Shown here: positions 27,427 through 38,118 of the stretch, piece by piece
How positions within the stretch are numbered: position 1 is the first letter of the stretch
Layout of the letters: each line of letters opens with the position of its first letter
Assembly: GCA_024687165.1 (NCBI GenBank)
Contig: JAILEY010000038.1
Location: 1-64,000 of the forward strand
DNA length: 64,000 bases
Direction: 5' to 3'
Origin: Treponema sp.
GTDB lineage: Bacteria; Spirochaetota; Spirochaetia; Treponematales; Treponemataceae
Program-made: the position numbers and the translations under genes
Notes under the pieces: model-generated
Told to the model about the DNA's origin: nothing
What the model saw: only the letters and a program-made list of their open reading frames with translations
Databases searched by the model: none

Positions 27427-29747
27427 TATTTCACAAAGAAATTTCTTCTTTGAATTGTTCCTGTATTATCTGTAATTGTAAGCGTATGTTTTCCTGAAGG
27501 AGGAGACACTTCTTTTGAATGAATGTACTGTGTCTGTCCTATAAATTCGCCGTCGATATCCCAGTATAAAACTGAATTACTTTTTTTTGCAGCTGCTTCA
27601 AAAACAACAGCCCCTTGTTTTCCTGTAATTTCTATCGGTATGATTATTATTGCGTTTTCTTCCGGGAATACAATTTCAAAACTTTTTGTGTCTGTTCCTT
27701 TATGCCATGGAACAAATGACGGAAGTTTTAAATATGAAACATCCTGCTTTACATACCATCTTTCAAGCCATGTTGGAAGTACAAAATATTTCTCTTTTAT
27801 AAGTTCTGTGTTTTTGTATTCGTTAATCAAATCTTCCTGAGTTGCCTGAAACTTTTTGTCATGAGTCAGCGTAACTGTTCTGCAGTAAGGACATGCCGCA
27901 GACATTGGAGCTCCTTCCGGCTTATGAATCATTTTTATTGAGGTGCAGTCTGGTCCAGCAAGATATCCTGATTTAGCACAGATTTTTACATGCTTAAGAT
28001 TCATGACTGGTTCCTGAGGAAATGACGTAGATGGAAGAATTGAGAAAATATCAAAAAGAACTGGAGCGGCTGTAGTTGCACTCGTAAGATTGATTGTTCC
28101 GTTTCCTTCTGCATTACCAACCCAGACACCTACTGTATATTCTGGAGTTGTTCCTATACACCATGCGTCTCTGTTTCCGCTTGAGGTTCCTGTTTTCCAT
28201 GCAATCCTTTTTGAGTTTGCATAACGCTGCCACTGAGCTTCATCCAGAGGTCTGTTTCCTTCAGATAGAGTTTTAAGCGTAATGTATGAAACACCAACTG
28301 ATGCTGGAAATGATGCTGCACTTTCTTCATCAAGGGCTCTGTTCATAAATGATGCGTAAACATTTGTAATTTCATAAAGCGTTGTTTCTCCGCCTCCAAG
28401 AATAAGCGGAATTCCGTAATAGGCTCCGGTTTTATTGAAGGTTGTAAATCCGCATCTTTTTAGGTAATCAAGAAATGGCGTAACTCCGTAAACCCTCAGT
28501 TCCCGTGCTGCTGGAATATTCAGTGACTGAGTTAAAGCTGTAGAAGCAGGTACAACGCCTGAATACTGTTTTATGTTATTTTCCGGGACATAGCTTCCCA
28601 TACGGGTTGGAATGTCTATTACAAGCTGCTCTGGGAGCATTTTTCCGCTGTCAATCATTGCAGCATATAAAAATGGCTTTAAAAGACTTCCGCTGCTTCT
28701 GTGTGCCTGTACCATGTCAACATCTTTTGTTTTAAGGTTTCGTCTTCCCGAGTAAGTGTTTCCTACGTATGCAAGAATATTTTTTGTCTTTGTATCAATT
28801 ACAAAAGCTGCTGCATTTTCAATTCCAAGAGCAGAAAATTTTTTTGACCAGTTTTCAGTTAATCGGGTAACTTTTGTCTGCAGGGAACTGTCCAATGTAG
28901 AATAAAATTTTGTCTGTCCTTTTGCGGCATGTGCTTTTTCGTAAAATAAAAAGTGTGGGGCAATCATCGGGAGATTATACGGTTTTCCCGGGAGTGATTC
29001 CTGAAGAGAAAGTTCAAGCGTCTTTGAATCAATAATTCCTTTTGAGTGAAGTTTCTGCAAGAGAAAATTTCTTTTTTTCAGAAGAATATCTGCATTGTAT
29101 CCGGGTTTTACAAGCGAAGGCTGATTTGGAAGAACTGCAAGAGTTGCACTTTCTGCCCAGGTCAGATCATGCGGAGCTCTGTTAAAATATCTCCAGGACG
29201 CTGCTTCAAGCCCTATGATGTTTCCTCCAAAAGGCGCATTTGAACTGTAAATTGAAAGAATCTGCTTTTTTGAAAAACGCCATTCAAGAAATTCAGCAAA
29301 CAAAGCTTCCTTTATTTTTTGAGAATATGTTCTTTTTTTGTTTCCCATTAAAAGCCGAGCAGTCTGCATTGTGATTGTAGATCCACCTGAAACAATTCTA
29401 TTTGATGATGAATTGTCGCGGAATGCACGGGCCAGTGACAGAACATCTATTCCTCTGTGGTAATAGAATCGGCTGTCTTCAAACTGAATTATGCACTGTT
29501 CAAATTTTGTAGGAACAGTACTCGGTTCAAAACGCCATTGTCCGTCAGCTGCTACTTGTGCTCCGATGAGAATGCCTTTTTTGTCGTAGAGTGCGTATGC
29601 GTAAGATGATGCTTTAGGTACATACATGCAGGCTGCAATAACCGCTATTGTATATACCGCGCATACTGAAAGAATTATATAGGAATTCCTGAGGCTTTTT
29701 TTTACCTCAGAAATCCCCATAAATTTTTTATTTGTTGGAAGGAACAT
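27426..29747 (-). CDS. pbpC: Penicillin-binding protein 1C
   Basis: EDSRFYYHRGID, SGGSTITMQTARLL, SSGSLLKPFLYAAMID, KTGTSSGNRDAWCIG, C-terminal BiPBP_C-like domain. Confidence 0.9.
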   Translation of the reverse strand: MFLPTNKKFMGISEVKKSLRNSYIILSVCAVYTIAVIAACMYVPKASSYAYALYDKKGILIGAQVAADGQWRFEPSTVPTKFEQCIIQFEDSRFYYHRGIDVLSLARAFRDNSSSNRIVSGGSTITMQTARLLMGNKKRTYSQKIKEALFAEFLEWRFSKKQILSIYSSNAPFGGNIIGLEAASWRYFNRAPHDLTWAESATLAVLPNQPSLVKPGYNADILLKKRNFLLQKLHSKGIIDSKTLELSLQESLPGKPYNLPMIAPHFLFYEKAHAAKGQTKFYSTLDSSLQTKVTRLTENWSKKFSALGIENAAAFVIDTKTKNILAYVGNTYSGRRNLKTKDVDMVQAHRSSGSLLKPFLYAAMIDSGKMLPEQLVIDIPTRMGSYVPENNIKQYSGVVPASTALTQSLNIPAARELRVYGVTPFLDYLKRCGFTTFNKTGAYYGIPLILGGGETTLYEITNVYASFMNRALDEESAASFPASVGVSYITLKTLSEGNRPLDEAQWQRYANSKRIAWKTGTSSGNRDAWCIGTTPEYTVGVWVGNAEGNGTINLTSATTAAPVLFDIFSILPSTSFPQEPVMNLKHVKICAKSGYLAGPDCTSIKMIHKPEGAPMSAACPYCRTVTLTHDKKFQATQEDLINEYKNTELIKEKYFVLPTWLERWYVKQDVSYLKLPSFVPWHKGTDTKSFEIVFPEENAIIIIPIEITGKQGAVVFEAAAKKSNSVLYWDIDGEFIGQTQYIHSKEVSPPSGKHTLTITDNTGTIQRRNFFVK

Positions 29748-32700
29748 AAAGTCCAGGTTCTACAGCACCAATTGTTGCATCATACATTGCTTCTGCTGTT
29801 ATAGCCGGAATGTAGATTGATCCGTCATAAACTGCAGTTGCATGGAATGTAAATGTCTTGTCACTTGAAAGGGTGAAGTATGTACAAACCTTATCATCCC
29901 TGAAATCCTGATAGTCGAAATTAGAATTGTATGACTTTTCTGTAGATCCGATTCTATCATTGCTGAATTCCCATGCAGTTGAAATTGGAACTGTGAGGGC
30001 AACATTTTCAATGCTCTTTTCTGTATCATTGATTACATCGATTTCGATTGTAAAGTTGTCTCCCTTCTTTATGTTTCTCTTGTTAAGATATTTTCCATTT
30101 TCATCAAAATACTTAACACTCAATCTCATGCCGTCAGCTTTTACAGTTTCTGTTCCAGGTTTTGATGTTCCCTGTGCAGTAAGAGTTCCGTAAAGAGTGC
30201 TCTTTCCAGTATTTGTGAATTTAACAACCTGGAATTCTGCATCAGTAGTTTTCAGAACTTCAAGTGAAGAAGTGTGCTTGAGTACGTTTTCACGTTTTTC
30301 TCCATTACTTTCACTAATCCATGAAGACTTGTCTGTTGCCTGTTTTGTATAGTATGGAAGGAGAGTCATGAGACACCATGCTGTTTCCTGTGTAGAAAGC
30401 CATTTGTCATCATTAAGAATTCCACAAACCTTCTTTGCATATACAGCAGCCTTTCTTTCATCATTAAGAAGAGTATAAGTAAGAAGTCTCATTGCAACTT
30501 CTCGAGTAGATGAGTTGAATGAAGCACCTGTGTATCTGTATTCCTTGAAGTCCTTTGATTTTTCCATGATTTCTTTTGCATAATCGCTGTTTCCGCTGAG
30601 CAAGTATGCTGCACTGATGAGATAGATTCCGTTGTTGTTGATATCTTTCATCGATGCAAGACGGTTCATGGCACCAAGGTTTGATTTTTTAGCAAGGGCA
30701 AGATCATAGAGTCTGTATGCCTGAACACTTACACTTTCTGCATTGTGTGTTGAGTACCATGAATTTGCCTTTGATGAGATGTATTCAAGAGCCGGGTCAA
30801 GAAGTCCTGATGGAACTGAGTAACCTGCTGCTTTTGCTTCAAGCATGAAGTGAACTGCATAACAAGTTCCCCATTCATGTGGAGAAGAATTTCCTGGCCA
30901 GTAGCCGAATCCACCTTCAGAAGTCTGGTATGTTGTATATCTTTCAATTACTGAATTTACATTTGACTTAACTTTTGCCAGTTTTTCATCAGAAAGATCA
31001 ACAAAAGAAGGAATGTAAAGCTGAGGGAATCCGCCTGAAGTAATCTGTTCAATACAACCGTGTGGATATCCTGTAAGATATTCAAGTCTTGATGAAAGAT
31101 TGATTGATGGAAGGGTAGAAAGCTCAGCTGTAAGACCTAAAGTTCCTTTTTCCATCGGGCTGTCAACTCTTACGCTCTTTGATTCTCCAGGGTTGAGGAT
31201 AAAGTCTGTTTTGTAAGAAACATTTACGCCTCTTGACATAACAGGAACCTTGATTTTTTCTGATGCTGTAGTTGTAGGACCTGTTGCAGAAATTTCAATA
31301 TTTGCTGTACCTGCTTTATCTGCCTTCAATGTAAACATTACATTTGAATTGTCAGACGGCTTGAGGGTAATTGTTTTTGAATCTGAAGCAATTGCTGCAT
31401 TCTTTGATTTGAAGTTTACAGTAACTTTCTGTTCTTTTTCTGTTCCGTTGAAGACTGTTACTGGAACTGTAATATCTTCTCCAATTCCGATTGTTCTTGG
31501 AAGTACAGATTGAACCATAAGGTCTGATTTTACAGGAACTGATTTTTCCTGAACACCATAAGCACCCTTGTTACCTGCAACAACCATTACACGAACTTTT
31601 CCTACATATTCAGGCATTTCGAATTTTGTAGTCTTCTTTTCGTTTGCCTTGATTGAATATGGACCGAAGTATTTTACAACTGGAGCAAACCTGTTTGCTT
31701 CTTTTCCTTCTTCGCCACCGTTTCCTTCAGAACCACCAATAGAAAGAATAGTCTGAAGTTTTCCGGAATATGCGTTCATTACGTATGAGTACAAATCCCA
31801 GCTTTCAATCATTGAAGCTTCTTTCTTGTAGAATTCGTTCTTAGGATTTTGTGCACTGTGGTTTGTAAGACCAAGAAGACCTTCATCAACAACTGCAAGA
31901 GTATATGTCATTTCCTTGCCGTTCTTTTCAGCAACTGTAATCTGACAGCTCTTGTTTGGTTCAAACTTATCTTCACAAACGATTACAGGATCAAGATCTG
32001 TCTGAGGATCATTTACAAATACAGGTACAACGCCGTAAAGTCTGATTGGAAGACTGTTAGCTGTCTGCAAATGAGGCTGAAGAAGTGTAATGTGTGCGTA
32101 AGCATTCGGCGACATTTCTTTTGTAAGAGGCAGCTTGTATACTGTTGAGCCTTCACTTGTTGTAATCCAGTCCTGCTTGATTACACAGCCGTTTCTTTCA
32201 AGAGTGAGAAGAGCTCTCTGTCCCTTTGAAGAAGAGAATGTAATACTTGCAGTTTGTCCAACGTTGTACTGCTTTTTGTCTGTAATAAGAGGAAGCATAA
32301 CGGCACTTCCACCGCTTCCTTCCTGTGCTCTTCCAGCCCATCCCGGCCAGTCGATGTATACGATTTTACCGGCACTATGATTTCCCTTTGGATCTGTAAC
32401 TACAACAAGGTAGCGTCCCCAGTCAGGGTATTTAACCTGGAATTTAAATGCACCTTTTCCGTTTTTGATTGTAACATCTCCGGAAGAGATTTCGTTGTAT
32501 GATGAGTCGTAAACATATCCTGCGTTTGTGAGTGCATCCTGTTCCCACCACCATTTCCAGCTGATTTTATATACTTTATAGCGGAGAATTGAGTTCTTTA
32601 CAGGTGATCCGTCTGAGTTGAACATTACAACGTCTGCAGTATGGTCTGTATCTGTAAGAAGCATTCCGCGTGCAGCATCTCCCTTAGGAAGTCTTATACC

Positions 32701-35283
32701 TACATATTCATTATAAGGAGAGTAAACAAATGTCTTGTACTGAGTAGAGAAGTTTCCGCTAGGTTCAAAAATACGTGATACGGCATTAACGTTGATTTTT
32801 CCAGGAAGATCATCACTGTCATTAATGTCAGCACGGAATGTTGCAGTAGAATCATCACCAAGATATCCTGACCACAATGTTTTTCTTGATCCGGAAAGCT
32901 TTCTCAACGGATTTGTAAATGTATATTCTGAATATCCGTCAAATGTTGTGCTTGCATTTGAGAATGTTGCAGTAAGATCTGCTTTGTATCCAGGTGTTTT
33001 TGCACCGTGGAGCCATTCACCTTCGAGCTTGAAGTTGTTGTATCCAGGAATAAGTTCTTTGTATTCAGATGAAAGCTTTACAGAGAGCTTGTTTGGAATA
33101 ACTGTTTCAACTCTAAGATTTTTTGTCCATGTACTTCCGCCGATGATTACCTTTGCAGTATAAAGACCTGTTGTTCCTTCTGCAGATGTTTTTGTGCGGA
33201 TAGGGTAGAAGCCGTTTACATTTTTGAGTACTGACTTGCTTTCAATAACACGTCCGAGAGGATCTGTAAGTTCAAATGAAACCGGAATATCTTCTGGAAG
33301 ACGTTTTTCGATGTCCTGAAGAATGAATGTGAGGTAAATATTGTCACCTGGTCTCCATACACCGCGTTCACCGTAGATGAATCCTTTTACTCCGTTTACT
33401 GATTTTTCACCGCCTGTATTGAAATGGCTTACACTCAGTGTAGTGCCTTTTTCCAGTTTGAGGAATGATGACTGTTCTTTGTAAGATGCAATTACGAATA
33501 CTGCATCCTTTTCATTCTTGAAGTTAACGCAGCCGTCATCTCCAGTAACACCAGATTCAAGTTCTGTTCCGATGAAGTTATATGTTTTTACAGAAACTCC
33601 TTTAGCAGGACCTGCATTTTTGATGTCTGTTGTAGTAATGAAAAGCTTTCCACCTGTTTCTCTCTTTGCAATTATGCCGAGGTCTGAAACGAGAACATTC
33701 TTCTTGATAAGGCTGGCGCTGTTGTAGCTTTCCATATAGAATGCCGGGTGACAAGGATCGTTCTGATAGTTCCAGAATGTGCTTCTGTCTTCCCAATCCA
33801 TTTCGTTGTACCAGTCCCAGTAGCTTGAGTCATAGTTGCTCTGTCTTTCTTCCGGGATTTTATCTTCCGGCATCTTGAATTTTGAGAAATCTCGGTGATT
33901 GTTTGAGCAGACGTATTTAATATCGTCTTTGCGGAATGAAATTCTGATCTGGAACATTCCGTTTGGATATTTTTTAATCAGCTGCGAAAGATTGATTCCC
34001 TGAGGTATGTATTGGTTCTTCATTGAATCATTCCAGCCAAAGTGAATTCTGCTTTCCCATACTGGTTCACCAACGCGGTAAAGTTCATTTGTTCCGTCAA
34101 GTCTGTTTACCTGAAGGAACTGATTCATGTTGCGTGCAGGAATGTCATAAACCTGAACAAGTACACTCTGAAGGTTGCGTGTCTGAATTGGAAGAACTCC
34201 ATCCTGTGATGTTGGAAGAATATTTCCGTTGTTTGAGAATTTTACAGCTGGAACTTCCCATTTGCTTGAAACTTCATAAGATGAGTTTTTTGCAAGATAT
34301 ACTCCGTCTTTACTCTTAAGACCGTTGAGAATTTCAACCTTTGCTACATTTGCAAAATTGTTGTCGCTGTAGATTTTAAGAACGTTATTTGCTGCAATTG
34401 TATTTGTAACAGAGATGATTCTGTCATTCTGGTCATAAAAGCGGATAAATCCTTCTATATTCTGCTTTGTTTCGATTGCTTTAGAAAAACTGATAGAAAT
34501 GAATGAATTACCGATGTTTGAAGTATTTACGTCGATGATTTTAAAATCGTCTTTTGATGGAATGAGGAATGATTTGTTTCCGGCAAACATTTTGTCTTCA
34601 ACCTGAGACAAGCCGATGTTTGTTCCAGACCATGATACTTCAACTTCATTCTGCTTTGTTCCAGACTGAATAGATCCGATTTTAAAGTTGTATGTGCATG
34701 GATTTGAATCTTTTTCCCATGATACAGGAAGTTTTTCATTATTGATTTTTGCATTTACAACTGATTTAATTTCGTTTTCAGAAAGAGGAATATCTGATGT
34801 AACAGATCCGTTTAAATGGAACTGTTTGTTTGTTTCGAGTTCAAGAGTGTCGAATTTTACAGAATAATATGCGCCCTGAACAGCAAAAGGGTGTGTGAAA
34901 AATCCTTTTTCTCCCTTTGATTCAAAGAGCTTTCCGCAGTCAGCCTTCATAATCAGTGCTGAGTTGGACTTGTATGCCTTTGTAGGTGTAAATACTGCAG
35001 TCCTTGAATCAGCCATAGTCCATGTTCCCTGAGTTTCAGGTTCAAAAGAAATGGCTTTTTCCGGTTCACATTCAACATCGTATACGAATGAAACCCTGAT
35101 GTCCGAAAGTCGACCGATTCCTGTTGCTGAAATTGCTTCAACAAGATGATCGTTTTCTGTAGAAAGAACTATTTTAGTTTCTTTCTTTTCTTTTCCCTTT
35201 GATTTGCATGATGCAAAAATTGCTGCACCTGCAACTACCAAAGCGGCAATAAGGTAAAATCGTCTCCTCATTTTAATCCCCAT
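29728..35283 (-). CDS. Alpha-2-macroglobulin family lipoprotein (YfhM-like)
   Basis: Lipobox AIFASC; MG-type domains; thioester motif YPHGCIEQITSGGFPQLY; overlaps pbpC. Confidence 0.93.
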   Translation of the reverse strand: MGIKMRRRFYLIAALVVAGAAIFASCKSKGKEKKETKIVLSTENDHLVEAISATGIGRLSDIRVSFVYDVECEPEKAISFEPETQGTWTMADSRTAVFTPTKAYKSNSALIMKADCGKLFESKGEKGFFTHPFAVQGAYYSVKFDTLELETNKQFHLNGSVTSDIPLSENEIKSVVNAKINNEKLPVSWEKDSNPCTYNFKIGSIQSGTKQNEVEVSWSGTNIGLSQVEDKMFAGNKSFLIPSKDDFKIIDVNTSNIGNSFISISFSKAIETKQNIEGFIRFYDQNDRIISVTNTIAANNVLKIYSDNNFANVAKVEILNGLKSKDGVYLAKNSSYEVSSKWEVPAVKFSNNGNILPTSQDGVLPIQTRNLQSVLVQVYDIPARNMNQFLQVNRLDGTNELYRVGEPVWESRIHFGWNDSMKNQYIPQGINLSQLIKKYPNGMFQIRISFRKDDIKYVCSNNHRDFSKFKMPEDKIPEERQSNYDSSYWDWYNEMDWEDRSTFWNYQNDPCHPAFYMESYNSASLIKKNVLVSDLGIIAKRETGGKLFITTTDIKNAGPAKGVSVKTYNFIGTELESGVTGDDGCVNFKNEKDAVFVIASYKEQSSFLKLEKGTTLSVSHFNTGGEKSVNGVKGFIYGERGVWRPGDNIYLTFILQDIEKRLPEDIPVSFELTDPLGRVIESKSVLKNVNGFYPIRTKTSAEGTTGLYTAKVIIGGSTWTKNLRVETVIPNKLSVKLSSEYKELIPGYNNFKLEGEWLHGAKTPGYKADLTATFSNASTTFDGYSEYTFTNPLRKLSGSRKTLWSGYLGDDSTATFRADINDSDDLPGKINVNAVSRIFEPSGNFSTQYKTFVYSPYNEYVGIRLPKGDAARGMLLTDTDHTADVVMFNSDGSPVKNSILRYKVYKISWKWWWEQDALTNAGYVYDSSYNEISSGDVTIKNGKGAFKFQVKYPDWGRYLVVVTDPKGNHSAGKIVYIDWPGWAGRAQEGSGGSAVMLPLITDKKQYNVGQTASITFSSSKGQRALLTLERNGCVIKQDWITTSEGSTVYKLPLTKEMSPNAYAHITLLQPHLQTANSLPIRLYGVVPVFVNDPQTDLDPVIVCEDKFEPNKSCQITVAEKNGKEMTYTLAVVDEGLLGLTNHSAQNPKNEFYKKEASMIESWDLYSYVMNAYSGKLQTILSIGGSEGNGGEEGKEANRFAPVVKYFGPYSIKANEKKTTKFEMPEYVGKVRVMVVAGNKGAYGVQEKSVPVKSDLMVQSVLPRTIGIGEDITVPVTVFNGTEKEQKVTVNFKSKNAAIASDSKTITLKPSDNSNVMFTLKADKAGTANIEISATGPTTTASEKIKVPVMSRGVNVSYKTDFILNPGESKSVRVDSPMEKGTLGLTAELSTLPSINLSSRLEYLTGYPHGCIEQITSGGFPQLYIPSFVDLSDEKLAKVKSNVNSVIERYTTYQTSEGGFGYWPGNSSPHEWGTCYAVHFMLEAKAAGYSVPSGLLDPALEYISSKANSWYSTHNAESVSVQAYRLYDLALAKKSNLGAMNRLASMKDINNNGIYLISAAYLLSGNSDYAKEIMEKSKDFKEYRYTGASFNSSTREVAMRLLTYTLLNDERKAAVYAKKVCGILNDDKWLSTQETAWCLMTLLPYYTKQATDKSSWISESNGEKRENVLKHTSSLEVLKTTDAEFQVVKFTNTGKSTLYGTLTAQGTSKPGTETVKADGMRLSVKYFDENGKYLNKRNIKKGDNFTIEIDVINDTEKSIENVALTVPISTAWEFSNDRIGSTEKSYNSNFDYQDFRDDKVCTYFTLSSDKTFTFHATAVYDGSIYIPAITAEAMYDATIGAVEPGLYVPSNK

Positions 35284-35301
35284 GATAATAAATTTTTATT
35301 T

Positions 35302-35835
35302 TTAAAACTTTTTGTCAGCGTATCCAATCCAGCCTTCATTTTCAATAAGGGCTTTTTCGAATCCTTCAAGATGGAAAATATAGCTTTTTGAAAGAGATCC
35401 TGCAATAAGCTTTACTTTCCATGATCCGTCTTCTTTTTCTTCTATTTTGCATTCAGTATCTTTGTCTGCAAATGTATGGAACATATCTTCAATATCTTTT
35501 TTGCTCATTTCAAGTGCAAGAAGTCCGCAGTTATACATATTCTGACGGAAGATTCTTGCAAAATTTGCAGCGATTACTGTATAAATTCCGTTTGCTTCCA
35601 AAGCCCATGGTGCATGTTCCCTGCTTGAGCCGCATCCGAAGTTTTCTCTTGTTATAATCACTTTTTTCCCGCTGATATCAGTTTTAGGATTGAAACCATC
35701 AAGCTTCAGGTCTTCAAGAAGATAAGGTTTAAGTGCCTGTTTTGAATTTTCTGTAAGATATTTTGCAGGTATAATCTCATCTGTGTTGATGTCTGATCTG
35801 TCCAAAAACAGAACCTGTCCGCCAAAATGTTTCAT
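35302..35835 (-). CDS. leuD: 3-isopropylmalate dehydratase small subunit
   Basis: DRSDINTDEIIPAKYLT, NFGCGSSREHAPWAL. Confidence 0.88.
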   Translation of the reverse strand: MKHFGGQVLFLDRSDINTDEIIPAKYLTENSKQALKPYLLEDLKLDGFNPKTDISGKKVIITRENFGCGSSREHAPWALEANGIYTVIAANFARIFRQNMYNCGLLALEMSKKDIEDMFHTFADKDTECKIEEKEDGSWKVKLIAGSLSKSYIFHLEGFEKALIENEGWIGYADKKF

Positions 35836-35881
35836 AATTTCCTCCTGTTACATGCTCAACATGCTTTTTAAACTCTATTCC

Positions 35882-37165
35882 CTATAAGTATAACTCAGAA
35901 TTTACTATTTTCCCTTTTATTGCCGTTGCTGCTGCAGTTGCAGGACTCATCAGGTGTACCATACCGCCTTTTCCCATTCTTCCGTTGAAATTTCGGTTTG
36001 TTGTACTGGCACAGATTTCACCCTCAGAAAGTACACCGTTGCTCATTCCAAGGCATGCACCGCAACTTGGATTTGTTACGCAGAATCCCGCATCCAGAAA
36101 GATTTCAAGAAGTCCTTCCTTTAACGCTGCTTTGTAAACACTGCTTGTTGCAGGACTTACAATCGCCCTGATTCCCGGTGCAATATGTTTTCCTTTTAAA
36201 ATTCCGGCTGCTATCCGAAGATCGCTGATTCGTCCGTTTGTACATGAGCCTATATAAACCTGATTTACACTGATATTTGACATCTGACTCACCGGTTTTA
36301 CCTGGTCCGGCTTATATTCAACAGTGCACATAGGTTCAAGGTTACAGAGATTGAATTCAATCGATTTTTCGTATATTGCGTCATCGTCTGAAGCCCATTT
36401 TGAATACTCTTTAAGGGCTTCTTCCTTGCTGCAAAATTCATCTTTTATGAAAGGCCACAGATATTCTACAGTTGTCATGTCTGGCATACAGATTCCACTT
36501 GTTGCACCGCATTCTACTGCCATATTGCATACAGTCATTCTTTCTTCCATCGAGAAGTTTTTTATAATGTCACCTGTAAATTCTATAACGCAGTCTGTGG
36601 CTCCGTTTGTTCCTATCTGACTTAAAACAAAAAGTATGACATCCTTTGCAAAAACGCCTTTTTTTAGATTTCCTTTTAAGGTTATTTTAATTGTTTTGGG
36701 TTCTTTGAAGGAACATACGCCTTTAAGAATCCCGACTTCAAGGTCTGTTGTACCGACACCTGCTGCAAAAGCACCAAAAGCACCGTGTGTACAGGTGTGG
36801 CTGTCTCCCATAATCACTGTAAATCCGGGGCGGATAAAACCTTTTTCCGGGAAGAGTGCATGGCATACACCATTTGAACCTATATCAAAAAAATCTTTTA
36901 TATTGTTTCTTTTTGCCCAGTCGCGCAGAATTTTTCCCTGTAGAGCAGTCTTACTGTCTTTGGCTGGACTTACATGGTCTATTACGGCTTTAATTTTAGT
37001 GCTGTCAAATACTTTATCTTTTCCGCGTTCTATAAGATCTTGAATTGCAAGCGGGGTAGTGATTTCGTGGCAGAAAACTCTATCAATCCTTAAAATTGAA
37101 GTATCTTCGTATGGCTTATCTACGAGGTGAGATTCAAAAATTTTCTGCGCTAAAGTCTTTCCCAT
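35882..37165 (-). CDS. leuC: 3-isopropylmalate dehydratase large subunit
   Basis: TLAQKIFESHL, MGDSHTCTHGAFGAFAAGVGTTDLE, YIGSCTNGRISDLR, PSCGACLGMSNGVL. Confidence 0.9.
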   Translation of the reverse strand: MGKTLAQKIFESHLVDKPYEDTSILRIDRVFCHEITTPLAIQDLIERGKDKVFDSTKIKAVIDHVSPAKDSKTALQGKILRDWAKRNNIKDFFDIGSNGVCHALFPEKGFIRPGFTVIMGDSHTCTHGAFGAFAAGVGTTDLEVGILKGVCSFKEPKTIKITLKGNLKKGVFAKDVILFVLSQIGTNGATDCVIEFTGDIIKNFSMEERMTVCNMAVECGATSGICMPDMTTVEYLWPFIKDEFCSKEEALKEYSKWASDDDAIYEKSIEFNLCNLEPMCTVEYKPDQVKPVSQMSNISVNQVYIGSCTNGRISDLRIAAGILKGKHIAPGIRAIVSPATSSVYKAALKEGLLEIFLDAGFCVTNPSCGACLGMSNGVLSEGEICASTTNRNFNGRMGKGGMVHLMSPATAAATAIKGKIVNSELYL

Positions 37166-37166
37166 T

Positions 37167-38114
37167 TTATTTGTTTACAACGTTCTGAGGATTACCCGCA
37201 AGATATTTTTTTATGTTCTCTACAACAACACCCTGTAATCTTTTTCTGGTTTCTGTTGCGGCCCATGCAATATGAGGGGTAATTATACAGTTCTTTGCCG
37301 TTAAAAGGGGATTATCCTTTGACATTGGCTCCTGACAGACTACATCTGCTGCATATCCTGCAATTTTTCCACTGTTGAGGGCATCTGCAACATCTTTTTC
37401 GTTTATGAGGGGGCCTCGTGCTGTATTGATGATGTAAGCTGTTTTCTTCATTAGGAACAGAGTAGACTTATTTACAACTTCTCTTGTTTTATCTGTTAGC
37501 GGTGCGTGGAGGGAAATGAAATCTGATTCATTAAAAAGAGTTGATACATCAACGGGATTTTCAATTTCCTCTTTTGGAGTTCTTGTGTTTACAATAACCT
37601 TCATACCGTAAGCTTTTGCAATTCTTGCTACTCTTGCACCAATTGAGCCGTATCCGTAAATTCCAAGAGTTTTTCCTTCAAGTTCAATCAGTGGAGTCTT
37701 CCAGTAGCAGAAATCAGGGCATTTTATCCAGTCTCCAGACATTACGCTGTCTGAATGGAGCTGTGTATGGCATGCAAATTCACTTATAAAAGCAAATACC
37801 AGCTGTGCAACACCCGCAGTACTGTAGGACGGCACATTTGTTACGACTACATTGTGTTTTTTGCAGGCTTCAAGGTCGATTACATTATATCCTGTTGCCA
37901 TTACTCCTATATATTTGAGTTTTGGACAGGCAGAGAGAACTTCTTCTGTTATGTTGATTTTATTGAGGAGAATAATTTCACTGTCACCGATTCTTTCAGC
38001 GACAAGTTCCTGTGGTGTGCGCGGATAAACTGTAAGTTCACCGAATGATTTTATGCAGTCCCAGGATAAGTCACCTGGATTGAGTGCATTTCCATCAAGG
38101 ATTGTAATACGCAT
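37167..38114 (-). CDS. D-2-hydroxyacid dehydrogenase (glycerate dehydrogenase/hydroxypyruvate reductase type)
   Basis: LGIYGYGSIGARVARIAKAYGMKVIVNTR, FISLHAPLTDKTREVVNK, IINTARGPLINEKDVADAL. Confidence 0.9.
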   Translation of the reverse strand: MRITILDGNALNPGDLSWDCIKSFGELTVYPRTPQELVAERIGDSEIILLNKINITEEVLSACPKLKYIGVMATGYNVIDLEACKKHNVVVTNVPSYSTAGVAQLVFAFISEFACHTQLHSDSVMSGDWIKCPDFCYWKTPLIELEGKTLGIYGYGSIGARVARIAKAYGMKVIVNTRTPKEEIENPVDVSTLFNESDFISLHAPLTDKTREVVNKSTLFLMKKTAYIINTARGPLINEKDVADALNSGKIAGYAADVVCQEPMSKDNPLLTAKNCIITPHIAWAATETRKRLQGVVVENIKKYLAGNPQNVVNK

Positions 38115-38118
38115 TTTA

